From: Chiridota heheva
Taxonomy: Eukaryota > Echinodermata > Holothuroidea > Apodida > Chiridotidae
Direction of reading: 5' to 3'
NCBI GenBank assembly: GCA_020152595.1
Contig: JAIGNY010002160.1
Coordinates: 1-64,000 of the forward strand
DNA length: 64,000 bases
Part shown: piece after piece, positions 11,701 to 26,700 of the stretch
Layout: the number at the start of each line of letters is the position of its first letter
How positions within the stretch are numbered: the stretch's first letter is position 1
Notes under the pieces: model-generated
The model's database searches: none
What the model was told of the DNA's origin: nothing
The model's input: the letters and a program-made list of their open reading frames with translations, nothing else
Position numbers and translations under genes: made by a program

Positions 11701-14700
11701 TTCCTCTTCTTGATGGCGGTTTTGCAGTCATCAGAGAACTAGGGGTTGGGGATGGGAGATGATTAGGGGATTTGAAGGTTTGGGGATTAAAGCAGGTGGC
11801 GATGTTGATAAGGATGTTACTGAAGTTTGACATGGGATCCTCACCCTTGAGGAGATGGGGGAGAGGTGCGAGTCACAGAGGGTTTCAAAAAGGGGCCAGT
11901 CAGCCTTCTCGAGGTTCCAATTGGGGGTGTGGTCAGAGGGGGTTTGAAGGTTGGAGTGTATGAGAAGAGGGTAATGGTCACTACCACAGAGATCAGCAGT
12001 GACCATCCAGCTAAAACCAAGGCGGTTGGGGGAACAGATAGACGGTCAATACAGATAAGGGAGCCTGTGGCAGGGTGAATTTAGGTTGGAGAGTTAGTGT
12101 TGAGCAAGGAGAGGCTGTGCTGTCGAAGAGTGTTTTCCATGAGCTTGTCTCTGGGGGTGGTGGTATTGGAAGCCCCACAGGAGGTTGTGGGCATTGAAGT
12201 CACCAAGAAGGATGAAGGGGGAGGAGAGCTGAGAGATGAGGTTGTTAAGGCTGGTTGGCTGAACATTGGCTTTGGGGGGAAATACATATTGCAAAGAGTG
12301 AAGGTTTTGTAGAGGGAGATAGACATACAGATGGCCTGAAGGTCGGTGTTCACATGAACAGGGCTGTGTGGGATATCATGTCTAATGAGAATGGAGACGC
12401 CCCACAGGCCCTGTCGGCGTCCACTTGATATTCGTAATAGCAAGCGAACTTGTTGAGGGAATAATGGTCAGTGGTTTTCAAGGTTTCTTGAAGGCAGAAG
12501 ATGACCGGCTTGTAGGTGGTGGCCACGTCAATTTCTTCAAAATTGGCCTTAAGGCTTCTTATGTTCCATTGTATAATGTTGTGAATGTTATTGTAATTGT
12601 TTATGTTGTACACCATAAGGAGGCAGGGGTTTATCTTGAGAAAGATCTGTTGGGTCCGAGTTGGCTAATTTTTTCTTTGGATCTGTCCCTGTTTCTTTGG
12701 GAGCGATTGTTTTCGAAAGATGAACGAGAAGTATGTTCGGTAATCAAACAATCCATGTTTTCTTCCATGTCATATGTGTGGGTTTGGATGGTGGGCTGTT
12801 TGTTGATTGGTTGTTTGTTGGTTTGATGATTGTTAGCCAGGTTGGCTTGAGTTTAATGGCATTAGAGGTGTTGGGGTTGGGAACAGCGGGATTCTTAGAG
12901 GAAGAAAGATTGGGGAGAGAAGTGGTGGTGGTGGAAGTGGTTTGGGTAATGGGTGTGGTTAGGTTGTTGGCAATGGTGATGGGCTTAGGACTGGTCAGGT
13001 GAGGTCGGTTTGGGTATGTGAGTCAGATTTAGAAGGGGGAGAGGGGCGGGGGCGATATTGGTGTTAGAGGAGACTGCCCTTAGGTAGGATGGCTTAGTGT
13101 GGAGAGAAGTAAGAAATTGCTACCTGGCCTCCGGGTAAGTGATGTTGGGATTAAGAGATGTTGGGATTAAGGGTTTTAGTTTAATTACTTGCTTTTCCTT
13201 AAGCCAAGTGGGGCAGTCTTTTGAGGAGGGATGGTTAGCTGGTTGAGTACCGCCCAATTGGTGCAGTGAGAGGTGCTGGTGCTCGATGTGCTGTCATGGT
13301 TCAGGGCTCCACAGTTGCCACAGCGCTTAGCTGCGGCAGGAGTTTTTACCATAGCCATATCTCTGGCACTTATGACAATGGAGGAAATTAGGAATAAAAG
13401 GGGTGACTCAGATTCTCAGGTGGCCAGCAGTGATGTGGGAGGGAAGAGTTGGTGTGGAAAATGCCAAGAAGATGGTATTGGTGGGTGTTTCGGCACCGTC
13501 TCTCTTAAGGGCGAGACGATGGGCTTCAGTAACGTGTTGATTGGTAAGTTCCTTTACGAGGTCTTCATCGGTCAGGTAAGCTAGGTCTCTAGTTCTGACC
13601 ACACCTTTGCTGGAGTTTAGGGAATGGTGGGGGTGAGTGTAATGTCATATTGGCTAGGGTTTTGGTGGTGAGGAGGGTGGTGGCTTAAGTGTGCCTGGTG
13701 CAGTTCACCAGGAGATCGCCAGATCTGAGGGTGGATACCTTGGTGAGGGTACCAACAAGGCCCTCGAGCGCTTTGTGAATTAGAAAAGGGAAAAGTTTTA
13801 AAAGTATCTGGTTTATTGGTGGCCTGTATTATTACAATTTTGGGGACTGGGGTTGAAGAATGGTCAATGGAGGTAGCAGTTGGGTCACGTGGGAGGAGGG
13901 AGGGTTAAGCGTTGCCGTCATGATAAGGACCCGAGGCCACTTTTTTAAAAAACCGCTAAACTACTATAAGAGAACCACTGTACAGGTAACGATAAGGCGA
14001 AAGTCTGATCAAAAGGAAGGGAAGAAAAACCAAAAGAATTATCTCACCGAAAGCAGATGCCCATCCACAGAGAGAGAATTCCGTAAAATGAAGATATAAA
14101 ACCAAATTTAGGTGGAAAAGTGCAAGGTAAAATGAAACGGAATGAAAAGTTGGAGAGAATAGAATAGAAGTCACGTCGCTCTCAACACAGTATTTGTCTC
14201 ACGTGAACCAATCAGATTTATCTGTGTAGCTGGGTCACGCGGTAACTTGCTGAAAACAACGAGATACTGCACAATTTCCCCAGGCACGTCCCTTGCCTTC
14301 ATACCATGTCGGTCACTAAATGTAAACAGTGCATATGGCTACACACAATATGTGGTGTTTTGGGCAATTAAAGTTAATGGCTATCGGCCAAATATTGATA
14401 TATGTTTTGGATTTTAATGAAAATATCACTTGTTTTTGTGTGTGTGGAGGCATTTTTTAGTACAGAAAAACACAAGACAGTATTGTAAGTATGCTACGTG
14501 AAATAAAACAATTTATCAAAGCAAGGTTTTTACTCACCATGGCTTTGTTTATTTATTTGTGGCGATTAACACAGTATACTATATTTATACTCACCACAAT
14601 TTTTTATTAACTCATGGCGAGTACGCGAAAGTGATTTTTCCAGCCTGTCCTCTACCGTGCCAAGTTACATGAATGTACACCATTCATAACTTAGCTATGC

Positions 14701-17700
14701 GCTAATTTGAAACATTTTGTATGAAAGTCTATTGTTATGCAAATAACCTTAATAATATGCACACATTACCTCCCCAATGATTGTAGACCATGCTCTTTCG
14801 ATATATGATCATTTGTGCAAACAAATTCCCACATCCACTTTAATCTAACAGATATCATAGATACAAAACATTTTTGTTGTTATGCAAATAAGCTAATTAG
14901 TATGCACACACAACCCACCAATCATGCTTATTTGAACAGACCCGTGTCCTCTATCCCTATGCCAAGTTACATGCATGTACACCATTCATAACTTAAGTTA
15001 TAAAAACTTTAACTGGACCAATATTTTCATTGTTATGCAAATGAGCTAATTAGTATGCACACACAACCCTCAATCCCTTAGAAGGTGGAAGCTCTACCAC
15101 AGGATCAATCAGTCTTTATCCATTTAAGTGGGAAAGTCCAGGATTGAACCCAGGCCAACCAGCTTAGAAGGTGGAAGCTCTACCACAGGGTCGATCAGTC
15201 TTCATCCATTCAAGTGGGGAAGTCCAGGATTGAACCCAGGCCACCCGGCTTAGAAGGTGGAGGCTCTACCACAGAGTCAATCAGTCTTTATCCATTCAAG
15301 TTGGAATATCTGTTGATTCACAGTTAAACCCTCTCATGACAGCACCTCCCCAACACTGTGTTATCGATCATTTGCACACAAAGTTATATCCATTGAATTT
15401 AGAAATATTATTTTTTGTGGGTGAAGGTGGGGCGGGGGAATGGCACCCAGAAGGCAAAAAAAAGATCGGAAAGTTTGGTTTATTTCTTCTCTGTGCTTTG
15501 TCTGACTGGTGATTGTATATTTACCTACTGTATGCCGCCATACACAATGCAAATCCTCTTATATCCAATGAAAATGTACCTACCTGTTAGAACATTTGTC
15601 ATAGATGATGGAAATTCCATGAACTCTGGGTTATGGGTGGTCACGCCTATCTCTAAGGATCCGGACCATTTCTGACAAAGTTTATCGATTCTTATCTACA
15701 AATGAAATATGCACCTTAAAATTAAAATTTCAAGAATAATATAATTTTTAATCAAGAAAAAAAGTAAGTATTGATTTTAACAGCAAAGAGCTAAGTGTTA
15801 ATCTTCATGTCTCAAAAATGGTGTGAAATCATTTTTAAAGACTAGATCTGAATTTTTCAACAAGGCATGACTGCTTTACCCAAATATGCATTATCCAATT
15901 ACACTAATGGGGTTAGTACAGGCAGCTGATTTCAAATTACCTGAGCTTTGAAGGATGCACTTATAGCAACTTTTCCTTTGCTTTAGTATATCACAACATT
16001 TTACTACAAGCCTCAAAATATAATGGAGTTGTCTCAAACAAAAAAAAAAAAGCCTCAGGTTACTACCTCATCCAGTAATTCACAAAACATATCTTAGAGC
16101 ACGTTTCATGACTAATAACACACCTTCCACCCTGTCTCACATGCCATCATAATATGTTCCACATGCCATCATGAAATCCAGATCTGTCATTCCACCACAA
16201 CTGAGATCCAGATGACAACCTACCATATGTCTCACATACCATTCCACCCTGCCCCCAAGAAGGGCCAACGCATCCTGTCCAACAAGCCATCCCACTTTGT
16301 GTCTTACATGCCATCCCACCCTGTCCTACATACAATCCCAACCTGTCCTACATACAATCCCACCCTGTCCCACATGATATCCCACCCTGTCCCACCAGGC
16401 ATCCCACCCTGTCCCACCCTCATACCAATTCTTCAATCTACCAATCAATTTCCACACAACATTCCAGATGACTTCTCGCCACATGTCCGTTATACTAAAC
16501 TAAGTCAACTTGATATCTCCCCATATAAATCAGATAGGGCTGTATATAAAATTAAGTCTTTTATACTTCCTCTCTCAAGCACCTAATGTTTATAATTTCT
16601 TTTTAAACCCAAGAAACTTAATTTCAAATTCCTTTGACAGGAGGAGCTTTATTGTTGAACTTTTCTCCTATGCAAGAAAAATAATTTAGGTCATGTCACG
16701 AATATCATTATCATAACATATTCCTCCAGAAACTTTAACCAAATAAAGGAACTCCTCTAAGACACTTGCTTTTAAATTCTTTTGAGGCTAGGAGCTCCTT
16801 TGATTAACTTTTCTTCATGCGAGACAAGTATGTTAATTGCTAGTCATGCCAGGAATGTCATTATCATAACAAACAACCTATCAACTCCTCCAAAAATCTT
16901 TAACCAAACACTTAAATCAAAGAAAGAAACTCCTCCAAAAACTTTAACAGGAAGCCCATGCCAAAGGCCAGGGGTAGTAGAATAGCTCTCACCATTCTTT
17001 GACTAGTAAAGCTAAAAAGTTTGTTTGTTTGTTTGTTTGATGAGGGCTTAATGGCACCACGACAACGAGGGTCAAAATGAGCCTGAGAGGTCACATCATT
17101 CTAGAGGTAGGAAGGACAGGAAACAGGGGGGGAATGAGAGAAATACAAGAACAAAAAGTCAGAAAGCTGTTTTCGAGGAAGGAGGGGCATGGGTAAAAGG
17201 AAAAAAAAAAGTAGAGAGAGGGGGTGGAAGAGGAGAATTAAATACATGTATGGTTGTAGGCGGAAGCATGATGAAGGAAGGAGATCATTTTATCCAGAGG
17301 GTTTTTCTGGAAGAACTAAGCAATTGAGTTGTGGGGCTAGAAAATGAATACATTTTCTCAAAGTTAATAAGTTTAGGTTGGTTGATTGTTTAGATTGATG
17401 ACACTTCGGCAGTCAGAGTCATATCTGCCAGAGGGTTAACAATGAAGCTTAGAGTGTTAGACAAAGTGATCTTACATGCCACATCGTGCATAGAATGACC
17501 ATTAGACAACTCCCCTCCCCACACCCCAACAATTGCAACCAGCATTAAAGCATACCTCAAAAAGCTCATCCACATTGAGAGGTCTGCTTGTCAAGACAAC
17601 GCCATTGTTAAATTCTTCCAATGCATTCCGTCGAAAAGCCGCCTTGTCGCTTTCCTCAAGAGATATCAAGGAGCCGTGTCTTTTATGAAAGAGGAGAGGG

Positions 17701-20700
17701 GTGTGGGTGAAGGGGGTAAATGGGGGTTGCATCGTATCATCGTCCTCTGCTCCAGAGTCTTCACTTTCTGTATCAGATGAATCTGAGGAATCTGAGGTTT
17801 CGCTTTGCACAAAGTCTTCAGGGGTTAATGTCTGGACGTATGTTTCAGCCAAACCTGTAATTGAAAGTAAAATGTACACATAATATTTTTGAACCAAACA
17901 ATAAGCAATGATTACAGTATATTATTGAACACTGAACATTGTTAATGATTAGTTCAACTTCATTGGTAAAGACAGTTTATCTTACATGAACCAGAAAACC
18001 AAAATGTTTGGTGTTTCCGATGCATTCTTTCATTGTTGATTGATTTTCAAGTTTTATGCTCACTGGCATTGCATATCATGAAATATGCTAAATAACATAA
18101 ATCAAAAAGCCATGCCCACCATGCATATCAATAATATATAAACTTTTGACAACACTTGTATAATGCAAAACATGCATACGGTTGCACATTTATCACTGTT
18201 TTAAGAATTTTACATATTGCCCTCTACATGACATCACTAACAACTCAATAGGTCACATATATGGACCATAACTCATCTGTGTACCACATATGACATGTGT
18301 GCGGTGTGTTTACAAGTTTTTTTAAGCATTGTACACAATAACTGACAAATAACATGCAAGTATGATGGAAACAGACATATCGTTGCTATAAATTGATCAC
18401 CTTTTCAAGATTTATGTATTGTATATTGAGATAATGAGATACTGTATGACTGGTGAGAAAAGCCTACTGTATAATGTTGGCACACTCATTAGCACTTTGC
18501 TAAAAATTGACCTCTCTGAGTAAGGAAATAGGCCTCTGAGTAAAGAAATAGGCCTAAGGCCTAAAAACTAAGGAAATTTACTGGAAAGGGAGAAAGTCAT
18601 CAATACCAATTTTACCAGAGTTGGAATACTGTGCAACTGTTCCCAGAAACATAAAGAAATAATGGCTGCTGTTCCCATTAGTAGTTTGTGTGGTCAACAT
18701 GCTATAATGTTAGCGTGAGCCATAACGGCATGAAGTCCAGGGGCCTGCATAAAGGCCGTGGCAGGGTCAAGGTGTAGAACCCCTTGTGGGGGAAGAACCC
18801 CTTGTGGGGGAAGAACCCTTGTGGGGGAAGAACCCCTTGTGGGGGTAGAACCCCTTGTGGGAGTAGAACCCTTTGTGGGGTTAGAACCCTTGTGGGGTAG
18901 CACCTCTTGTGGGGTTAGAACCCTTGTGGGGAATAACCCCTTGTGGGGAAGAACCTCTTGTGGGGGAAGAACCCCTTGTGGGGGAAGAACCCCTTGTGTG
19001 GTAGAACCCTGTGTGGGGTAGAACCCCTTGTAGGGGTAGAACCCCTTGTGGGGGTGGAACCCCTTGTGGGGGTGGAACCCCTTGTGGGAGTAGAACCTTT
19101 TGTGGGAGTTGAACCCCTTGTAGGGTAGAACCGCTCCTGGAGTAGAACCGCTTGTAGGGGTAGAACACCTTGTGGGGTAGAACCCCTTGTGGGGGTAGAA
19201 CCACTTGTGGGGGTAGAACCACTTGTGGGGTAGAACCCCATGTGGGGGTAGAACCCTTGTACGGGTTCCATGGGGCAAATCCCTGAAAAATTAGAGGTTT
19301 TTCATGCTGTTTATCCTATAAAATTCATGTTGTGAAAACAATTCTTCACATTTGATTTTTTTAAATTTTATAATTGATATTCCCACATATGAGGTTCACG
19401 TCATTCACAAGGTTTTCCAACCTTAAATTTTACATTCTGCACTTGGTATCCAAAAAATTGGAAACTGAATATTATCCAATTCATTACTGTACTGTACAGT
19501 ATGTTCAAAGTAAGAGCTGTAAGATCAAGGCCTACTGATCAACCCTGCTCTGCTTTACAGCTAAATTGAAGTTCCTGTCTTTATTAAAGTGATCACAGTC
19601 AGTAGTGTTATAGGATTACACAATTCAGGTGGGTCATTTATTGTAAGCATGTTAACCTCGCTTCCGCCGAGTGACATCTTGTGAATCCCAGAACAGAGGC
19701 TGATTTCTTGGCAATTAAAGAGAGTCTGAGATTTTAACTCCATTTCCTTGACGATGATTCTAGTGTCCTAGAGGTGTACAAGATTTTGTTTTACAAAAAA
19801 TTGCAAGCTCTGTTAATAACGCTTGTTTTTTGGTTGAGCGTTCCTATCCTACTTTGTCCTTATATGGAAGGGTGGCTTATACTACCCCACTCTATGATTC
19901 ATGTAATTCAATCTGGGCCCATTCACAGCAAATCTTATGATGGAGAATTGTGAGCATGTACCCAAGTTAGAATGAACATTTAAGATTGGTGACGACAATA
20001 AAGGCTCTTTGTATGGAGAGGGCAGTACAAGTATACACATCTACAGTATGTAAGGCCTGTTGTATTTCTCAAATCATGTTTTGAAATTTACTCACAAAAT
20101 ACAACTTTTTTTTGGGTGGGGGGAGATAAGTTGGGGTTTGTTATAGAAAGATGGTTTAAATCATGACAAGATACAGTAGTACTTGTTTCCATTGCTTTTT
20201 ACTAGAAAAGAAAATTGTCATAAGGTTGCACCTTGTTACAATAAACCAAAGATGATATATTTAAAACAGCTGACATGAGAAACACGACACCAACTCTTTT
20301 CTCCCTCTTACCATCAATGACGGTGCCAGGATTTTGATGCTTGGGAGGGGGCAGAAAGAGGGGCAGCTTTGTTTCATAGGTGGCAAAGGCCAAAATATGT
20401 GACCTTACAAAATTGTCTGGGGGTGGGGGAAGCGATTACATGAAGGGAGGTAGGGATGCAACAGTTTACCAACTATCGTGTACACAATCCAAAACATCGT
20501 TAATTGTGTACAAAATTAATACATCGTTTACACAGAAAAATCACAGAGAAAGTGCCCCTATCAATTTCCCAACGATACTTTGCATTCAAAATCAATATTC
20601 ATTCACACCACAAACAAAACTTTCAATCAATGATCTAACAATTCAAACTAAATGAACGATCAACCAAGGATTTGGATTTAATCCTTTTTATTGCATGAGT

Positions 20701-23700
20701 TAAATTCGCATAAATCTTTCACTTTGATTCGCCAAATATAGAGCTAGGCTACTTGATGATGCAGGCTTAGGCCCAATTAACACAACAGGCTTCAAACTGA
20801 ATTAGGTTAACACCCGTTTTACAAGCTGTTAATAGACCCAGAAATACACAGACAAAAAAGCATTGATTCTTATTTCCACCACAAATAAATGCAAAGATTA
20901 CCTGGTGAGTCAAATAAATTGTGCAAAAAAAAAAAAAGATCGACAAACAAACGAACAAAAGTGTTTCTGAGTTTCTGAGATTTCAACGTGGTTTGTAAGC
21001 ATCAGCGCCATTTTGCATAAAATACAGTACAGTTGGGAATGACACTTTATGCAGTATGCTAGCTGCAAGCTAGTGGCGAACTTTTGAATCTTGTACGGCA
21101 CAGCGATATGTGTTAAAAACATATCAAAACGCTTGCAAGACGCAGCAATTTACTTGCTAATATTTCATTTCTGCATCATTTTAAAGCGCGTTAAAACCAT
21201 GGATCATTAAATTTGACAACTTTTTTCATCCTTACTGGTAATTTGAAGAATTAATATAGCCCCCTACAAGCAGAGATTGCGTTAACGACAAATTTGTCGT
21301 ATTTTACGCCATGGCTGAAATTTCTTACGACACAGGTTGTACCTGCGTCGTAAGATTTAGATATAGCATGTAGAATTTTACGCCAGAGATTTTCATAATA
21401 TAACTAAAATTATGAACATCTTGCCTCTCTGATGCGATTCAAAGTTTTATTTCACACAAAAATGATTTTGAATTACTCATAAATAAAAGAAAAATGACAC
21501 AACTAAGAGACTAACGGCCGAATGATTCAACATGCCCGTAGTGCTGCCATAAACACATATAGGCTAGTACATAGACCCTATGCATGATGTACAGACACTG
21601 TACAGTGTATGTGAAAGTTTTGATGTTGTTTTAAATGCAGGCTGTCAATTATTAATGATATTATTAGCTAGGATTTAACTTTCCTCCTGTATTGTGTTGA
21701 TCGTGTGTCTGTGAAGTGATCACAGTCTGCAAGTCAAGTTACTATACTGTGAAGAAAGAAGTAGGCGTGTTCGAGATCTGAATAGTATATTATTGCTGAC
21801 AATTAGTCAAAGTTCACTAAAACCTCATGAAAGTTTGGATACGATAAATAAAAGTATTTTCTAGTTTATTTTTGGATTGTTAACCTAAATTTCATGACTC
21901 AACAATCAACATTATACAAGGATTGGGTATGAACTTTTTCGTAATATTTTTTATGATAATAACAGTACAATTTTGTAACGCTTTTGGTATTTTTAGCACA
22001 ATTTTCATTCACTTTAGCAAGGCAGGCCTACACAAAGTGTGTTGTCTTAATAACAATTACTTGCATGCTTCGCTAGCGAGCAATGCCCTGTACATTACGC
22101 AATGCCCTGTACATACGACGGCAAATTGACAAAATACGCCAAACTTCAAGGGCTTGTCGTAAGCAAATACGGCAGGCAAAAAATTATAACGCAACCTCTG
22201 CCTACAAGTCTTGTCACATTCCTTACTTATTTTTAAATCTGGAAATCGCGATGGTTACGTTGTATTTATTGTAGGGATAGAACAAATTCCGCAAACAAAT
22301 ATCTGGAATTTTCGGCGTGTGATCGCATTTTCGGCGATCGTGTACATAATAAACAATTTAAAAAAAATGGATTGTTTATCATTTACTGAATTCAACAAAA
22401 ATGCACATCCCTATAGAGAGAGAAGTGAATTTCCCCCTTGTGCCGCCACTGTTTACCATGTGACACTGCTACAAGTATCCGTATCCAGGATAGTTCTCAA
22501 GAGATACTGTACAGTACCGCCCACATTAAATTGGCCGTCGCATCGTGAAGCGTGATAAAATATCACGTTCCAACTATAACAACGTTTCCATTACACCTAT
22601 TGCAAATGCTTAACGTAATATCGGCCGTCGCATCGCGTTCATTTTATCGTTATGGTGTGCATAGGCATCTAAATGGCACGATTCTGTTTTCGTTTTAGCG
22701 TGAATTACGTAGCAGAACGAACGATCGTTCTATCGGGATTTTGAAGAATTGGGGAAGGCTTTTGCAGATAGAAAAATCTAGAATTGTAGGAGAATTTTCC
22801 GATAATTGTCGGCTTCCGATAATTGTCGACCGCGATGTAATCATAAATAGACACTGACCAAAATTTTTCATGGAATAAGCACTAGGCCTATATACACATG
22901 CTCGGAGCTGTATGCTACTAGTGTTCTAATATCAGTGTAGGCCTAACGTTAGTAATAGCATTATACTTAGTTAAGTTAGTGTGCAGTCAGTGACAAGTAT
23001 GTCCAAAATAGGACACTGCATTGACTGCAACTTGTTAATTCGTGTCTTTACGGGCAAGATAAGATCAAAATACGACATATGATAACCCTTAAATTAATAT
23101 TGTATGCAATCATTATCTCATTTAAATATTTAATTAACAAAGAAATAAATAGACAAATCGCAAGTTTAAGTTATCTTTGGGGAGGAGAGTTAAGAAATGA
23201 GTAGGCCTACCGACATTTTTAATGTACATCCTTGTTCTTTTCCTATACAATTCTTTATATATTGGCATTAAAAGGTTACCTTGAATTTTAAAGGAAATAC
23301 AACAAATTTGCCTTCAAAAAAGGGAAATTCGACCAAACAGTTTCAACCCACCCCTACGGTCCTACCTCTGACTTCCTCCCAAGTAAAATAAAACTTCTAC
23401 CCAATAGAGTGGGGACCGAGGCAAAATAAAACATTGTTTTCAAGTTGGTGTCACCTTTATTACAAAAGATTAAACCTAATCTGATTAGGAACCTATGAAA
23501 TGTTTTGTGATATATTCAGGCCTGTAGCCAGCAGGCTTTCTTTTCGACGGATAAATGGGGGGAAGGGGGGGGGAACTTTGGCAAATTTTCCATATACATA
23601 TTTTTCGTTTGATTATTCACAAACGCAATGTGAGTTTGATTCATCATATCGAAGTATTATTAGGGCCTACATTAATAGTATGTGAACATCCGAATTTGGT

Positions 23701-26700
23701 GTTTTCAATGTGCAGAGTATTTTTAGTCGCTAGTACAATATTGCTTGTACCTTTTTCCTTTTCTGTTATTTTTAATTCCATTATTTTGTAACCTACATTT
23801 GTATGTAATTTCAATCTCGGTGAAATAGATACATGTATAACCAACAATTTTAAGCAAACATTTTTGCCATATAATTGATCCATGGAATATTTTGAAAGCA
23901 TGTCAAGTCAAAAAAGGTTAGGCAAACTTTTTTCCAACTTCAAAAAACGCAATTCCTTAGACGAGACAGAAAATGCTGCGCAATGTTTATTGCAGCGAAC
24001 GGCAACTTGTTAGGACTTCAAAATTACGGGAAAATATGTACAAATCGACTTGAAAAAAGTATGATAGAATACACAACGAAATTAACAACATCAACTTACT
24101 TAGATATTTATATTCCGAATATTAAAGTCCTGGTCCAAAAAAATGTTTAAAACTTTATCAAAACAAGTTTCCAAAGATAAAGACATTTTTTTTTCTTTAC
24201 TTCTCCATCATAGAAAATAAAACAAAAAAATATGAAAGCTGTAAAACTGCAAACAAACGCTATTTCCTTGTTTTAAAAACGTATGCTTTACTTTTATCTT
24301 TGCGCATAACAAAAACTGGAAAAAAACTTCCATAAACCAGTGGTACATTCCTTCCAAGCAGGGAGCTGTCGCCCCAGTTAATGGCCGCCAAGTTAATGTA
24401 TAGCAAATTATTACCACACATCTCGTCAGTATAAATTCTACATTTTTTTCAAAATTATTAGAACTGTGTCAGAAAAACAACAAAATATCTTGTTCAAAGA
24501 TATGCCGCGTTCCCTGTTCCCCCTTCACATGTCTGGGTGGTTTATAACCTGACGACAGGTTTCCTCGAACTTCGCCACGCGGGCGCTTAATTGTTGACAG
24601 ACATATTGCATGCATGACACTTTTATGTAAACATTCAAAATGGAGGAAAGCCGAATGTATTATAAATTAAGACAACAATACCAAAACCGGGAGGGGGAGT
24701 GGACATCTAACATTTTGTGAAGTGAGAAATATGAGGAAATTTACTGAGCACGGAGAGGGATGATGAAAGCATCGCCTTATCTTCATTCAGGAAAACAAAT
24801 CATGAAAATGGGGAGGGGAAAGGACAATATCATATACCAAGTATGTTTTCACAGTAAAAGAATTCTCCCATCTCAAATTCAATGTTTGGTGATCAAATTT
24901 GCCGTTTGAAACCTGAAACGGGAGTTCTTAACAAAGAACCATGGCACTGCCGCCCCACCCCGCCCTGTCCACCCCTTCCTATTCGTAATACTTCCATTTT
25001 TTGAGGAGAAATTGGGGAGGGGACGATACGATCTACAAAATTATGTTTTCATAAAAGAGAATGCCCCCACCCCAAATTCAATAGTTCAACGATCCCAGTT
25101 TGTCGCTTCAACTTGCAAACGAGCTAGGAAATCATAACAAAGATCCACTTTTCCGCCGCCCTCGCCATCCCCGCACCCTTGCTGTCTTAATACTTCAATT
25201 TTTTGGAGAAATTGAAGAAAACTGAGAGGGACGAGATAATCTACCAAATTACGGTATGTTTTCATAAAGGAGAATGCCCCCACCCTAAATTTGATAGCCT
25301 GATAATATCAAATTAAACATGTATAAGAAGGAATCACTCATGGAGTACCACTAATAATCGCTATTAACGCTGTGATCCCCCGTCCCTTACCCATAAGCAC
25401 CAAACTCAAGTTTATGTCTTTAGACTTCAAATATTTAAAAGACAACATGAGAAATGGGAGGGGGCATATACCTTTGTAAGTATTTCCCTTTAAATGTGCC
25501 AATCTTAATAATTGGACCGCGCTAGGCCAAAGTCCAGACGCAGTTGGCGTCAATTTGTAAACAAATCTGTCAAATGTGCTGGGAATGGGGCAGCGGCATT
25601 ATTTATGATCCTTTAGAAGTTTGCCGTGTTTTTGCAGTATGTGTTTCATAGAGATTAATGTTAATGGTGTTTATGTTCGTAAGTTTGGGTAGGAATTAGA
25701 ATATATCTGTTGAAAGGAAAGACATTTTCGCACGGATCTAATTTATAAAGAAACATTTTTGCACCTGGGCTTATCAAATAGTGGGAGCATATGTGTGTTT
25801 CTGTTTACTTACGTCGCTGATTTCGAAAAGATTTTGATGCATTTTGTTCAACATGGAGGTCTACACTGAGCAAAGAGTGCTTAGTTTAGAATTGTATTTG
25901 TTCTTATTTTATTATTCTTTTCTTTCGCGTTTAACTGTTACTGTATATGGAACAACATATTAAAAAGTTTTTGACAACGTTTCTTAATATTTTGTTGGAA
26001 ATATTTCACGAGTTAAAATTTTACTTGACTATTTGGAATACTATATATTTCGGAATAAAACATGGAAATCTCAGTAAGTTAAACTTGTTTATTTTTATTG
26101 CGCCCGATCCTTTGTATTTCGCTTATCATTTTAGTTTTAATTTATATTATTTCATTCAATTTTCATTTTATGATTTATAGAAAAATGGCGTGCCATGATA
26201 GTGCAGACACACGTTGCGTTACACGGTTCCTTACTTTTCAGGTTGTTATTTTTGTTGAACTTATTGAAAATAAATAATGATCAGTAAATCTCTGTGGCAC
26301 ACTCTGCATTGTCGTTACCAATTTATTGTGGGCTGATATGTGTCCTTTGAAAAGACACGGGAAATGAAATACTTAATTTTGCCCAAACGGCAAATTTGCA
26401 TCAGTTTAAACTTATCTGAACTAAAGAAATTTGCATGTTCGCATACGTGTGCAGACGTTAAATATTACACACAGTATCGGGCGGCATTACCGGCGCTTTT
26501 ACCGGCGCAATTGTCAAACTGCTCGCATCGGTCACTACTTGAATGTTGGAAAATGGACTCATACTGTAAGTAAACAATAAGACGAAGATAAGAAATATCC
26601 TTTTGATTCATGATCTGCCAGTTAGGAAATGCGATCAAGAAGAATGAAAACAAAATCGTGCCAAAAAAAAAAGTTATTGAAGACGATATAAAACCAATTA

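Larger units (their letters stand above)
8756..14170 (-). mobile_element. Degenerate RNase-H-bearing LINE (I-group-like)
   Basis: Minus-strand non-LTR retrotransposon, 5' end near 14170 and 3' end near 8756. In order: ORF1-like remnant with CCHC-type knuckles (13250-13602), AP-type endonuclease (12081-12616, ending with GDFNAHN), reverse transcriptase (about 10590-11300) and RNase H (about 9200-9790). The RNase H domain and Cys-rich ORF1 place it in the I/Nimb/Outcast-type group; the exact clade is unresolved. The 3' end recurs as truncated copies at 17018-17336 and 28188-28425, which share a (CAAA)n tail. Many frameshifts and stops make it inactive. It lies in NEURL4 intron 4, in the host gene's orientation. 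The 5' boundary is approximate. Confidence 0.85.

Noticed and set aside
14733-15060. ATGCAAAT octamers as Oct-factor enhancer
   Set aside because: They recur because they are part of a degenerate tandem block; no independent support.
18694-19278. 194-codon minus-strand frame rich in Gly-Ser-Thr-Pro
   Set aside because: Translation of the 17-18-bp minisatellite; equally long frames exist in other registers.
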